Source: Nocardioides solisilvae
GTDB lineage: Bacteria; Actinomycetota; Actinomycetes; Propionibacteriales; Nocardioidaceae
NCBI RefSeq assembly: GCF_003194625.1
Contig: NZ_QHKX01000001.1
Span: 1,178,001-1,242,000 of the forward strand
Reading direction: 5' to 3'
Length of the DNA: 64,000 nt
How positions within the stretch are numbered: the first letter of the stretch is position 1; each line of letters begins with the position of its first letter. Of the stretch, positions 43,578 to 52,087 are shown in pieces. The notes under the pieces are model-generated. The model saw only the letters and a list, made by a program, of their open reading frames with translations. It ran no database searches and had not been told where the DNA came from. The translations under genes were made by a program, and so were the position numbers.

Positions 43578-43892
43578 ATGCAGGACGCACGTGGCGCAAC
43601 GAGTCCATCCGGCGGTCACGACGTCGGGAGCATCACACTCCGCTACTGGGCCGGAGCGCGGCACGCGGCCGGCGTCGCGGAGGACGTGGTGGAGGTCCCG
43701 GGACCGCTCCCGCTGGTCGCCCTGAGGGAGCGCGCGCTGGCGCTGCACCCCGACGCGGAGCGGCTGCCGCAGGTCCTGGGCGTCTGCTCGGTGCTGGTCG
43801 ACGACCGTCCCGTGGGCCGCGCCGCGCACGACGACGTGCTGGTGGACCCCGGTGCCACGGTCGAGTTCCTGCCGCCCTTCGCCGGGGGCTGA
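43578..43892 (+). CDS. MoaD/ThiS-family sulfur-carrier protein
   Basis: A 104-residue ubiquitin-like protein ending in FAGG, the di-glycine terminus that is thiocarboxylated in molybdopterin synthase small subunits. [19 protein letters not shown] opens the fold and [18 protein letters not shown] closes it. An N-terminal extension of about 17 residues is unusual. No other molybdenum-cofactor genes are in the window, so it could serve another sulfur pathway. Confidence 0.78.
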   Translation: MQDARGATSPSGGHDVGSITLRYWAGARHAAGVAEDVVEVPGPLPLVALRERALALHPDAERLPQVLGVCSVLVDDRPVGRAAHDDVLVDPGATVEFLPPFAGG

Positions 43893-44054
43893 CAGCGGCC
43901 GTCCCGGAGGGGCGGACACCAGAAGTGCCGGGCGTGCACCCCAAAGATCACTTTGTGCATGAACTCTGAGACCTCTCGCCAGAGCGTGCTGTTTGCCACT
44001 AGGTTGCCCCCAGCCCGGTCTGCATTCGGTGGACCGCGGACAGAAAGGCACACG

Positions 44055-46313
44055 ATGGGAACGCATGTCAGTGGCGCTGGACGCCGACTGGTCACAGCCG
44101 GGGCCGTGGGCGCCCTGGTGACGGGGGCTCTCTCTATGGGAGGCGTCCCTGCCTATGCCGCGGAGCCGGGCATCCGGGGAACCGTGGTCGACTCGAAGGG
44201 CAACCCGGTCACCGGGTTCCTCGAGGTGCGCGAGCCCGACGGCAGCTACGTCACCTCCGACTACGTCAGCCTCGGCCGGATCGACGCCGTCGTCCCGGCC
44301 GGCACCTACGTCCTCGAGTTCGACCCGAGCTCGAACCGCCTGGCCGACGAGTTCTACCTCGACCAGGGGTCGCTGGCCACGGCCACGCAGGTCACCGTCG
44401 CCGACGGCCCGGTGCAGCTCTCGCCGTGGACCATCGACAACGCCCCGTTCGCCAAGGGAACCGTCACCGACGCTGCCGGCCGCCCGATCCCGTACGCCTC
44501 GGTCGCCGTCTTCGACGCCGCCACGGGCACGCAGCGCAGCATCAACTACGCGGAGAAGGACGGCACCTTCGAGGTCCCGACCGGCACCGGCGACGTCAAG
44601 CTGCGGTTCTCCGCGGACGACTACGCCACCGAGTGGTACAACGACCAGCCCTCCCTCGCCGCCGCCAACGCGGTCAGCGGCTCCGCCGCCGGCACCAGCG
44701 TCGGCTCGGTCGCCCTGACCAAGGGCGCGACCATCTCCGGCAAGATCACCAGCGCCACGGGCGTCCCGCTCGAGCGGGCCTACGTCTACGCCTTCGACCC
44801 GACGACGGGTGCCACCGGCGGGGACTACACCGACTCCACCGGCTCGTACGTCCTCGAGGGTCTCGCCGCCGGCTCCTACCGGCTCGAGGCGACCGACGAG
44901 ATCGGCGAGTACCGCGACACGTACTACAACAACGTCGAGGACTCCGCGGCCGCCACGCTCGTCCCCGCAGCCAAGGACCAGGCCGTCACCGGCATCAACA
45001 TCGCGATGGCCGCGATCGAGCGGGAGCCGGTCACCGGCGTCGACGTCTCGGGCACCGTCACCGACGAGGCCGGCCGTCCGCTGGTCGGCGTCCGCGTGAG
45101 CGCCGAGACCACCCCCGCCGACCTGGACGACCGCCAGTACACCTCGGTGCTCACCAACCGGGCCGGCGTCTACCAGTTCACCGAGCTCGACGGTGTCCCG
45201 GACGACGCGGTCAAGCTGCGTGCCGAGGGCTTCGGCCCCCGCGAGGAGGACGCCACCAACTACGAGGCGTTCGGCGTCACCGGCGCCTACTACGGCGGCA
45301 GCGAGTCTCCCGTCAACGCCGCGGCCGTCTCGCTCGGCACCCTGCCGACGACCGCCAACATCCAGCTGACCCGTCAGGGCGGCATCCAGGGCACCGTGAC
45401 CTCCGAGGCCGGCGAGACCCTCCGGGGTGCCGGCGTCGTGGCCTACGACGAGGACGGCGACTACATCGCCGACACCGGCGTGAAGGCCGACGGCACCTAC
45501 AAGTTCTCCTCCCTGCGCCCCGGCACCTACACGGTGTCCTTCGGCGCCGAGGAGCACCTGCCGGAGTTCTGGAACAGCACCGTGCGCAGCAAGGCCACCA
45601 AGGTCACCGTGACCTCGGCGGCGCGCACGCCCGGCATCGACGCCTCGCTGAGCAAGACGCTGGTCGCCATCGACCGGCCGACCATCACCGGCGACGCGCT
45701 GGTGGGCACCACCCTCACGGCCGACCCGGGCGTGTGGAACGTGATGGCTCGCGCCAAGATCAGCTACACCTGGCTGGCCGACGGCGTGGCCGTGGGCACC
45801 GGCGCCACCCTGACCCTGGACGGCTCGCTCCTGGGCAAGTCCATCTCGGTCAGCGTGGGCAGCACCGTCGAGACCGAGAAGAAGGTCTACACCGGCACCG
45901 CCGTGAGCGACGCCACCGACGCCGTCCAGGCCGAGACCCGCACCAAGGCCAAGGCCAAGAAGGGCAAGGTCAAGGTCAAGGTCTCCGCGCCGGTCGACGC
46001 CTCCGCCATCGACGGCAAGGTCGCCGTGAAGCTGGTCATCAACAAGAAGAAGGCCGTCAAGGTCGGCTCCGCGAAGGTGAACAACGGCAAGGGCACCGTC
46101 AAGATCGCCAAGGTCCTGGGCTCCAAGAAGTTCGCGAAGGCGATGAAGAAGCTGAAGGGCAAGAAGGCGAAGAAGGCCAAGGTCGCCTTCGTCTTCACCG
46201 CCAAGAACTTCGTCGAGTCGCAGTCCACCATCTCGAAGAAGAAGCTCGAGAAGGCCAACAAGGGCGTCAAGGGCGGCAAGAAGGGCAAGAAGGGCAAGAA
46301 GGGCAAGAAGTGA
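44055..46313 (+). CDS. Large secreted protein with carboxypeptidase-regulatory-like repeats and Lys-rich tail
   Basis: A 752-residue secreted protein. Signal peptide ends GGVPAYA before AEPGIRG. About five beta-sandwich units of the CarboxypepD_reg/SpaA type follow, each with a GxVxDxxGxP start ([63 protein letters not shown]). Next is an Ig-like unit ([16 protein letters not shown]...[10 protein letters not shown], about 555-620), also found in the 62877 gene. The last 120 residues are extremely Lys-rich, ending in [12 protein letters not shown], which may bind teichoic acid or other anionic polymers. ATG 44055 is preceded by AGAAAGG; terminator follows. Confidence 0.75.
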   Translation: MGTHVSGAGRRLVTAGAVGALVTGALSMGGVPAYAAEPGIRGTVVDSKGNPVTGFLEVREPDGSYVTSDYVSLGRIDAVVPAGTYVLEFDPSSNRLADEFYLDQGSLATATQVTVADGPVQLSPWTIDNAPFAKGTVTDAAGRPIPYASVAVFDAATGTQRSINYAEKDGTFEVPTGTGDVKLRFSADDYATEWYNDQPSLAAANAVSGSAAGTSVGSVALTKGATISGKITSATGVPLERAYVYAFDPTTGATGGDYTDSTGSYVLEGLAAGSYRLEATDEIGEYRDTYYNNVEDSAAATLVPAAKDQAVTGINIAMAAIEREPVTGVDVSGTVTDEAGRPLVGVRVSAETTPADLDDRQYTSVLTNRAGVYQFTELDGVPDDAVKLRAEGFGPREEDATNYEAFGVTGAYYGGSESPVNAAAVSLGTLPTTANIQLTRQGGIQGTVTSEAGETLRGAGVVAYDEDGDYIADTGVKADGTYKFSSLRPGTYTVSFGAEEHLPEFWNSTVRSKATKVTVTSAARTPGIDASLSKTLVAIDRPTITGDALVGTTLTADPGVWNVMARAKISYTWLADGVAVGTGATLTLDGSLLGKSISVSVGSTVETEKKVYTGTAVSDATDAVQAETRTKAKAKKGKVKVKVSAPVDASAIDGKVAVKLVINKKKAVKVGSAKVNNGKGTVKIAKVLGSKKFAKAMKKLKGKKAKKAKVAFVFTAKNFVESQSTISKKKLEKANKGVKGGKKGKKGKKGKK

Positions 46314-46338
46314 CCTTCTGATCCTCGGATCCTCAGGG

Positions 46339-46369
46339 GACCCCGCTCCGGCACTGCCGGAGCGGGGTC
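46339..46369 (+). terminator. Hairpin terminator after the Lys-rich protein gene
   Basis: GACCCCGCTCCGGC and GCCGGAGCGGGGTC form a perfect 14-bp stem with a 3-nt loop, 25 nt past the stop codon. Confidence 0.85.
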
Positions 46370-46422
46370 TGCGCCATTTCGGGGCGGGGAATGGCGCCGG
46401 GACACCGGGCGTTGACCGCCGT

Positions 46423-46917
46423 GTGACGACTGGACAGTGGGTGCTGCTGCTCGCCGTGGGCCTCGCGCTCGCCTTCGCGGGATGGCGCGCGGCCACCGAC
46501 GGCCGCTTCCGCGGCCGCGTGCAGCCCCTCGACGACGGCTCCGGTGCGGCCGGGGTCGACGGCTCGGCCGCCGCCGACACCGCGGCGACCTCGGTGCTCG
46601 AGGGGACGACGTACGCCGACCAGATGGGGGAGCGGGCCACCCTGCTGCAGTTCTCCAGCGCCTTCTGCGCCCCCTGCCGCGCCACCCGCCGCACCCTCGA
46701 GGAGGTCGTGGGCCTGGTCGACGACGTCGCCCACGTCGAGGTCGACGCCGAGTCCCAGCTCGAGCTGGTCCGCCGGCTGGGCATCATGCGCACCCCGACC
46801 ACGCTGGTGCTCGACGGCCGCGGCCGGGAGGTCACGCGGGCCGCCGGGGTGCCGACGAAGCAGCAGGTGCTCGCGGCCATCGGCCAGTCCAGCCTCTCCG
46901 AGCAGTCCGGCCACTGA
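46423..46917 (+). CDS. Membrane-anchored thioredoxin-like protein
   Basis: A 164-residue protein with one N-terminal helix ([16 protein letters not shown]) and a thioredoxin fold facing outside. The active-site Cys82-Ala-Pro-Cys85 lies in [14 protein letters not shown], and the cis-Pro appears in MRTPTTLVL. It precedes the sulfur block DUF4395-sulfurtransferase-DUF1416, an order repeated in many actinobacteria, so a role in thiol/sulfur trafficking is likely. GTG start; no clear ribosome site. Confidence 0.82.
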   Translation: MTTGQWVLLLAVGLALAFAGWRAATDGRFRGRVQPLDDGSGAAGVDGSAAADTAATSVLEGTTYADQMGERATLLQFSSAFCAPCRATRRTLEEVVGLVDDVAHVEVDAESQLELVRRLGIMRTPTTLVLDGRGREVTRAAGVPTKQQVLAAIGQSSLSEQSGH

Positions 46918-46933
46918 CCTGCGCTGTTGCAGT

Positions 46934-46963
46934 GTCCAATATGTGAGCGTGAAGTCCATATGG
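46934..46963 (+). promoter_or_regulatory. Candidate operator: two GTCCA(A)TATG repeats 20 bp apart
   Basis: GTCCAATATG (46934-46943) and GTCCATATG (46954-46962) begin exactly 20 bp apart, two helical turns, and the second contains the palindrome CCATATGG. They lie 36-65 nt before the leader-peptide -10 and could bind a sulfur-responsive regulator. The regulator is not identified. Confidence 0.4.
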
Positions 46964-46998
46964 CGAGACACGCGTTTCGGGTCCGGGCCCCGCACCCC

Positions 46999-47004
46999 TA
47001 GGCT
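46999..47004 (+). promoter_or_regulatory. -10 box of the sulfur-gene leader transcript
   Basis: TAGGCT ends 7 nt before the ATG at 47012, placing the transcript start at the start codon, so the leader peptide would be read from a leaderless message. A weak -35-like TTTCGG lies 18 nt upstream. Confidence 0.5.
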
Positions 47005-47011
47005 CTTCCCC

Positions 47012-47089
47012 ATGAGCTCGACCTGGTTGACGAAGCGACGCGCAGTGGATCACTGCCGCGTGCGCTCGTCCCTCTGTCGAATGTCCTGA
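47012..47089 (+). CDS. 25-residue Cys-containing leader peptide
   Basis: Small frame beginning MSSTWLTKRRAVDHC and ending RVRSSLCRMS. It lies in the 359-nt gap before the DUF4395-sulfurtransferase genes and is leaderless. Short leaderless peptides with the TKRRAVD core and C-terminal Cys codons precede the equivalent sulfurtransferase operon in mycobacteria (Ms5788A type), where ribosome stalling at Cys codons controls downstream expression. Two Cys codons (TGC, TGT) are present here. The rest of the gap (47090-47276) is GC-rich leader with possible hairpins such as GGGGCGACGTCCCC but no other gene. Confidence 0.7.
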   Translation: MSSTWLTKRRAVDHCRVRSSLCRMS

Positions 47090-47276
47090 GGGGCGACGTC
47101 CCCGACCCCTGCCGGCCGCGTGCGTGACGCAGCGCCCCGGTGGGTCCCCGTCGCCCGACCGCCGTGCCTCCGCGCGCGGCACCGGCGCGCCGCCGCGCGC
47201 CCAGCAGGCACGACGCAGGAACCCCACCAGGAAGTCGGCCCCACCGGACCGGTGACCGGAGCAGAGGAGCACGAGC

Positions 47277-47726
47277 ATGGCCACCCAGATCGATCCGCGC
47301 GGACCGCGACTGGCGGCGACGATCACCACCGTCGTCCTGGCGGGGGTGCTGCTGAGCGCCCCGAGCACGCTGGCGACCGTCCTGCTCACCGCGCAGGCGG
47401 CGGTCTTCGCCCTGGGCGTGGCCGCCGGCGTCCAGCACACGCCGTACGGCTGGTTCTTCCGCGCCGTCGTCCGCCCGCGCCTCGACGCCCCCGCCCACAC
47501 CGAGGCCGCCGCTCCGCCGCGGTTCGCCCAGGGCGTCGGCCTGGCCTTCGCGCTGGTCGGCCTCGTCGGCCTGGTCTCGGGGCTCACCACGCTGGGCCTG
47601 GTGGCCGTCGGCTTCGCCCTCGCCGCCGCCCTGCTCAACGCCGCCACCGGCTTCTGCCTCGGCTGCGAGGTCTACCTGCTCCTGGCCCGGGCCGGCCTCA
47701 CCGGCGCCGGTGCCCGCGCCGCCTGA
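47277..47726 (+). CDS. DUF4395 membrane protein
   Basis: A 149-residue membrane protein with about four helices. The conserved end GFCLGCEVYLLLAR contains a CxxC pair facing a membrane helix, characteristic of DUF4395 proteins that sit between a thioredoxin and a sulfurtransferase. It may pass reducing equivalents or sulfur across the membrane; unproven. First gene after the leader peptide; AGAGGAGCACGAGC precedes ATG 47277. Confidence 0.82.
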   Translation: MATQIDPRGPRLAATITTVVLAGVLLSAPSTLATVLLTAQAAVFALGVAAGVQHTPYGWFFRAVVRPRLDAPAHTEAAAPPRFAQGVGLAFALVGLVGLVSGLTTLGLVAVGFALAAALLNAATGFCLGCEVYLLLARAGLTGAGARAA

Positions 47727-47793
47727 CCACACCGACACACCGCTCCACCCAGACACCCGAGAAGCACGACCCACCCGAAAGAGAGACACACCC

Positions 47794-48642
47794 ATGAGCC
47801 GCGAAGACTCCCTCGTCACAGTCCAGTGGGTCGAGGACAACCTCGACACCCCGGGCGTCGTCCTGATCGAGGTCGACGAGGACACCACGGCCTACGACAA
47901 GGGCCACATCCGCAACGCCATCAAGCTCGACTGGACGACCGACCTCCAGGACCAGGTCCGTCGTGACTTCGTCGACAAGGCCGGCTTCGAGAAGCTCCTC
48001 TCAGAGCGTGGCGTCGGCAACGACGACACCGTCGTCCTCTACGGCGGCAACAACAACTGGTTCGCGGCCTACGCCTACTGGTACTTCAAGCTCTACGGCC
48101 ACCGCGACGTCAAGCTGATGGACGGCGGCCGCAAGAAGTGGGAGCTCGACTCCCGCGAGCTCGTGCAGGAGGTCCCGACCCGGCCGGCGACCACCTACAC
48201 CGCCACCGAGCAGGACACCTCGATCCGCGCCTTCCGCGACGACGCGGTCGCCGCGATCGGCGTGCAGAACCTGATCGACGTGCGCAGCCCCGACGAGTTC
48301 GCCGGCCGCCTCCTGGCCCCGGCCCACCTCCCGCAGGAGCAGTCGCAGCGCGCCGGCCACATCCCCACGAGCCTCAACGTGCCGTGGAGCAAGAACTGCA
48401 ACGACGACGGCACGTTCAAGTCCGACGCGGACCTGCGCAAGCTCTACGACGAGGTCGGCATCGACGACTCCAAGGACACCATCGCCCTGTGCCGCATCGG
48501 CGAGCGCTCGTCGCTGACCTGGTTCGTGCTGCAGGAGCTGCTCGGCTTCAAGAACGTCAAGAACTACGACGGCTCGTGGACCGAGTACGGCTCCCTCGTC
48601 GGCGTCCCGATCGCCCTCGGCGACGAGCCCGGGGAGGCCTGA
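47794..48642 (+). CDS. sseA: Thiosulfate sulfurtransferase (rhodanese), CysA/SseA type
   Basis: A 282-residue two-domain rhodanese moving sulfane sulfur from thiosulfate to a thiol acceptor. The N-terminal domain is the inactive copy; in the C-terminal one IDVRSPDEFAGR and the catalytic Cys in ALCRIGERSSLTWFVL are visible. GGHIRNAIKLDW-like and DGGRKKWELDSRE stretches are normal for the family. AAAGAGAG precedes ATG 47794, 67 nt after DUF4395; the stop is 1 nt from the next ATG. Confidence 0.92.
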   Translation: MSREDSLVTVQWVEDNLDTPGVVLIEVDEDTTAYDKGHIRNAIKLDWTTDLQDQVRRDFVDKAGFEKLLSERGVGNDDTVVLYGGNNNWFAAYAYWYFKLYGHRDVKLMDGGRKKWELDSRELVQEVPTRPATTYTATEQDTSIRAFRDDAVAAIGVQNLIDVRSPDEFAGRLLAPAHLPQEQSQRAGHIPTSLNVPWSKNCNDDGTFKSDADLRKLYDEVGIDDSKDTIALCRIGERSSLTWFVLQELLGFKNVKNYDGSWTEYGSLVGVPIALGDEPGEA

Positions 48643-48643
48643 G

Positions 48644-48940
48644 ATGTGCGGAGCAACTGAGGGCGGCCTGTCGCTCGACGGCGTCAACGTCGCCAAGGAG
48701 GCCGTGATCCAGGGCCAGGTGACCCGGGCCGGCGAGCCTGTCGGGTCGGCGTACGTGCGCCTGCTCGACGGCAGCGGCGAGTTCACCGCCGAGGTCCCGA
48801 CCTCGGCCACCGGGCACTTCCGCTTCTTCGCCGGCGACGGCGAGTGGACGCTGCGCACCCTGGCCCCCAAGGCCGACCCGGTGGACCGCAAGGTCCGCGC
48901 CCAGGTTGGCGAGGTGGCCGAGGTGGCCATCGCCGTCTGA
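48644..48940 (+). CDS. DUF1416 protein
   Basis: A 98-residue protein beginning MCGATEGGLSLDG, with a conserved Cys2 and a single beta-sandwich-like domain (GQVTRAGEPVGSAYVRLLD). DUF1416 genes nearly always follow this sulfurtransferase in actinobacteria; the molecular role is unknown. Ends the sulfur operon. Confidence 0.85.
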   Translation: MCGATEGGLSLDGVNVAKEAVIQGQVTRAGEPVGSAYVRLLDGSGEFTAEVPTSATGHFRFFAGDGEWTLRTLAPKADPVDRKVRAQVGEVAEVAIAV

Positions 48941-48972
48941 CCCCGCCGACGCCTTCTCGGGTACGGCGTCAC

Positions 48973-49017
48973 GCGAGCCCCTGTGCTCCCACCGGTCGGT
49001 GGGGGGCAGGGGCTCGC
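48973..49017 (+). terminator. Hairpin between DUF1416 and metY
   Basis: Outer arms GCGAGCCCCTG (48973-48983) and CAGGGGCTCGC (49007-49017) enclose inner arms CCCACC / GGTGGG. The position, 33 nt after the stop, suits a terminator; it could also take part in control of metY. Confidence 0.7.
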
Positions 49018-49069
49018 AGCACATCCCCCGACATCCGCACCAGCACCACCGAGCCACAGGAGTCAGCCG

Positions 49070-50356
49070 ATGACCCACCGTCCCGAGACCCTCGCCGTCC
49101 ACGCCGGGCAGGAGGAGGCCGACCCGACGACGAACTCGCGGGCCGTGCCGATCTACCAGACGACGTCCTACGTCTTCAACGACACCGAGCACGCCGCCAA
49201 CCTCTTCTCGCTGGCCGAGCCGGGCAACATCTACACCCGGATCATGAACCCCACCCAGTCCGTCTTCGAGGACCGGATCAACCAGCTCGAGGGCGGCGTC
49301 GGCGCGCTGGCGACCGCCAGCGGCTCGGCGGCCACGACGTACGCCGTGCTCAACCTGACCTACGCCGGCGACAACATCGTGGCGCTCTCCACCCTGTACG
49401 GCGGCACCTACGCGCTCTTCGCCCACACGCTGCCGCAGTTCGGCATCGAGGTGCGGTTCGTCGACCCGGAGAAGCCCGAGGAGCTCGCCAAGCACGTCGA
49501 CGAGAAGACCAAGCTGGTCTTCGGCGAGACGGTGGGCAACCCGAAGATCAACGTCATCGACATCCCGGCCTGGTCCGAGGCGGCCCACGCCGCGGGCCTG
49601 CCGCTGATCATCGACAACACCGCCCCGTCGCCCTACCTCGTGCGCGCGCTGGAGCAGGGCGCCGACGTCGTCGTGCACGCCGCCACCAAGTACATCGGCG
49701 GCCACGGCACCTCGATCGGCGGCGTGATCGTCGACTCCGGGAAGTTCGACTGGGCGGCGCACTCCGACCGGTTCCCCGGCCTCACCAAGCCCGACCCGGC
49801 CTACCACGGCGCCGTGTGGACCGAGGCGGCCGGCCCGGCGGCGTACATCATCCGCGCCCGCACGGTGCTGCTGCGCAACACGGGCGCCGCGATCACGCCG
49901 TTCAACTCGTGGCTCTTCCTGCAGGGCCTCGAGACGCTGCACCTGCGCATGGAGCGGCACAGCGAGAACGCGCTCAAGGTCGCGCAGTACCTCGAGGGCC
50001 ACGACGCGGTCTCGTGGGTGAGCTACCCGGGCCTCGAGTCGAGCCCCTACAAGGAGGTCGCGGACCGCACCTTCACGGGCAAGGGGTACGGCGGCCTGGT
50101 GAGCTTCGGCGTGAAGGCCGGGCGCGACGGGGGCAAGCGCTTCATCGAGGCGTTGGGCCTCTTCAGCCACCTGGCCAACATCGGGGACGCGAAGTCGCTG
50201 GCGATCCACAACGCCACGACCACGCACAGCCAGCTCACCCCCGCGGAGCTCGAGGCGGCCGGCGTGCCCGAGGACATGGTGCGGCTCTCGATCGGCATCG
50301 AGAACGTCGAGGACATCATCGCCGACCTGGAGCAGGCCCTCACCGCCTCCAAGTGA
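49070..50356 (+). CDS. metY: O-acetylhomoserine sulfhydrylase
   Basis: PLP enzyme forming homocysteine directly from O-acetylhomoserine and sulfide. The 428-residue protein has HAATKYIGGHGTSIGGV with the PLP Lys near residue 206, YTRIMNPTQSVFEDRI and IDNTAPSPYLVRALEQGADV. The length and these motifs fit MetY rather than MetB. ACAGGAG precedes ATG 49070. Paired with metX, 21 nt downstream; the sulfur-carrier genes upstream fit the same pathway. Confidence 0.93.
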   Translation: MTHRPETLAVHAGQEEADPTTNSRAVPIYQTTSYVFNDTEHAANLFSLAEPGNIYTRIMNPTQSVFEDRINQLEGGVGALATASGSAATTYAVLNLTYAGDNIVALSTLYGGTYALFAHTLPQFGIEVRFVDPEKPEELAKHVDEKTKLVFGETVGNPKINVIDIPAWSEAAHAAGLPLIIDNTAPSPYLVRALEQGADVVVHAATKYIGGHGTSIGGVIVDSGKFDWAAHSDRFPGLTKPDPAYHGAVWTEAAGPAAYIIRARTVLLRNTGAAITPFNSWLFLQGLETLHLRMERHSENALKVAQYLEGHDAVSWVSYPGLESSPYKEVADRTFTGKGYGGLVSFGVKAGRDGGKRFIEALGLFSHLANIGDAKSLAIHNATTTHSQLTPAELEAAGVPEDMVRLSIGIENVEDIIADLEQALTASK

Positions 50357-50377
50357 CGCCCTGAGAGCATTCACCGC

Positions 50378-51487
50378 ATGAGTGGAACGCTCGGCTACGT
50401 CGAGACCCAGCGGGTCGTCCTCGCCTCCGAGGGCGACCCGCTGGTCTTGCGCGGCGGTGGGCGCCTCGACCACGTCGAGGTGGCCTACGAGACCTACGGC
50501 GAGCTGTCGCCGGCGCGCGACAACGCGGTCTTCGTCTGCCACGCGCTGACCGGCGACGCGAACGCCGCCGGCATGCACGTGGGCGCCAAGAAGCGCGGGT
50601 GGTGGGACAACTTCATCGGCCCCGGCAAGCCGGTGGACACCGACCGGTTCTTCGTCGTGAGCGCCAACCTGCTGGGCGGCTGCTCGGGCACCACGGGCCC
50701 GCTGTCGGTCGACCCGGCGACGGGGTCGCCGTACTTCCTCGACTTCCCGCTGCTGCACGTGAGCGACCTGGTGCAGGTGCACCGCAGGCTGCTGCGCCAC
50801 CTCGGGGTGGAACGGCTGTACGCCGGCGTGGGTGGCTCGCTCGGCGGGATGCAGGTGCTCCAGTGGGCGATCGACGCGCCCGACGAGCTCGACCGGGCGG
50901 TCGTGGTCGCGGCCTCGTCGCGGCTGACGCCGGAGAACATCGCCTTCTCGGCGGTGGCGCGCGAGGCGATCATGGCGGACCCCGACTTCCACGGCGGGCG
51001 CTACGTCGAGCACGGGGTCACCCCGCGCCGCGGCCAGAAGGTGGCCCGGATGATGGCCCACATCACCTACGTCTCGGGGCAGGCGCTGGAGGCCAAGTTC
51101 GGCCACCGCCGCGACTCCACCGGCGACGACTGGACGCTCGCGCCCGACTACGCGGTCGAGCACTACCTGCAGCACCAGGGCGAGACGTTCCTCGACCGGT
51201 TCGACGCGCTGAGCTATCTCTACCTGACCCGGCTGCTGGACTACTTCGACCCCTTCGCCGACCCCGGCACCGCGGCGGCGCTGGCCTCGACGGCCACCCG
51301 GTTCCAGGTGACGTCGTTCGACTCCGACTGGCGCTTCGACACCGCGCAGTCGGAGCGGATGGTGGAGCGGCTGCGGGCCTGCGGGGTCGACGTGGACTTC
51401 GCCGAGCTCGCCTCCCCGCACGGGCACGACTCGTTCCTGCTCACCCCGCCCGGCTACCACGAGCGGGTCGCCGCCTTCCTGCGCTGA
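50378..51487 (+). CDS. metX: Homoserine O-acetyltransferase
   Basis: Acetylates homoserine with acetyl-CoA, giving the substrate of MetY. In 369 residues of alpha/beta-hydrolase fold, GVGGSLGGMQVLQWAI carries the nucleophile Ser near residue 150, NLLGGCSGTTGP is the family loop, and SPHGHDSFLL holds the catalytic His. Probably one operon with metY. Confidence 0.93.
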   Translation: MSGTLGYVETQRVVLASEGDPLVLRGGGRLDHVEVAYETYGELSPARDNAVFVCHALTGDANAAGMHVGAKKRGWWDNFIGPGKPVDTDRFFVVSANLLGGCSGTTGPLSVDPATGSPYFLDFPLLHVSDLVQVHRRLLRHLGVERLYAGVGGSLGGMQVLQWAIDAPDELDRAVVVAASSRLTPENIAFSAVAREAIMADPDFHGGRYVEHGVTPRRGQKVARMMAHITYVSGQALEAKFGHRRDSTGDDWTLAPDYAVEHYLQHQGETFLDRFDALSYLYLTRLLDYFDPFADPGTAAALASTATRFQVTSFDSDWRFDTAQSERMVERLRACGVDVDFAELASPHGHDSFLLTPPGYHERVAAFLR

Positions 51488-51539
51488 GCCTGTGGACAAC
51501 GCCGACGCGACGTCGGCGGGACCCACTAGACATGTCTCC

Positions 51540-51806
51540 ATGAGCAATCGGGGGATGCCGCCGGTGGTCTACGCACCGACGCTGAGGGACGACACCGGCC
51601 GCGACCGGCTGAGGATGCACGAGATGCCCGACGGGAGGGTCGGGCTCTACGTCTACTCGGCGCTCGACCGCCTGGAGGAGTCGTACGGCGAGGGGGCGTC
51701 GTGGGTGCTCATGTCGGTGACCCACCTGGAGCAGGCGATCGCCGAGTCGCCCTTCGACCTCCTCCTGCTCGACCGCGAGCTCCACCCGAGCGGGGCGGCC
51801 CGGTGA
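51540..51806 (+). CDS. Small SAV_915/SseB-like protein heading secretion module 1
   Basis: An 88-residue protein: VVYAPTLRDDTGRDRLRMHE, DGRVGLYVYSALDRLEESYG and FDLLLLDRELHPSG. The pattern resembles the short SAV_915/SseB-type proteins often next to type VII substrates; the likeness is from memory and tentative. A TAGACA box (51527-51532) ends 7 nt before the ATG. The stop overlaps the start of the next gene. Confidence 0.55.
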   Translation: MSNRGMPPVVYAPTLRDDTGRDRLRMHEMPDGRVGLYVYSALDRLEESYGEGASWVLMSVTHLEQAIAESPFDLLLLDRELHPSGAAR

Positions 51807-52087
51807 GCGCGCTCTCGTTCTCCTCGCTCACGGCGACGGCCGTGCGCTCACCGCTCGAGCTCTCCCGCGACCAGCTGGTGGCGGCGGCCGACCGCGTACC
51901 GGGTTCGGTCGACGCGGGCGTGCTGACGCCCACCGTGACGTCGATCGTCGCCCGGATGCTCGAGGAGGTGGGGCTGGTCGCAGCGACGGTGGACCACCTC
52001 TCCGCCCAGGTCCAGGTGACCGCCGCGGACTTCGCCGCGACCGACACCAGCCAGGCGCAGTGCTACGCCGACGGGGCGGTGCGATGA
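51803..52087 (+). CDS. EspC/WXG-like small helical protein
   Basis: A 94-residue protein predicted to be mostly helical, with no signal peptide: ELSRDQLVAAADRVPGSVDAG, then LVAATVDHLSAQVQVTAADFAATD. The size, helical hairpin pattern and position just before a WxG effector resemble ESX-type/EspC secreted chaperone-like proteins. GTG 51803 overlaps the preceding stop; its stop overlaps the next ATG. Confidence 0.6.
   Translation: MSALSFSSLTATAVRSPLELSRDQLVAAADRVPGSVDAGVLTPTVTSIVARMLEEVGLVAATVDHLSAQVQVTAADFAATDTSQAQCYADGAVR

Noticed and set aside
46934..47276. T-box or tRNA gene in the long gap before DUF4395
   Set aside because: No cloverleaf or T-box sequence can be made out; the leader peptide explains the gap better.
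48941..49069. SAM riboswitch before metY
   Set aside because: The leader has only one strong GC hairpin and none of the conserved SAM-I or SAM-II core elements; a terminator is simpler.
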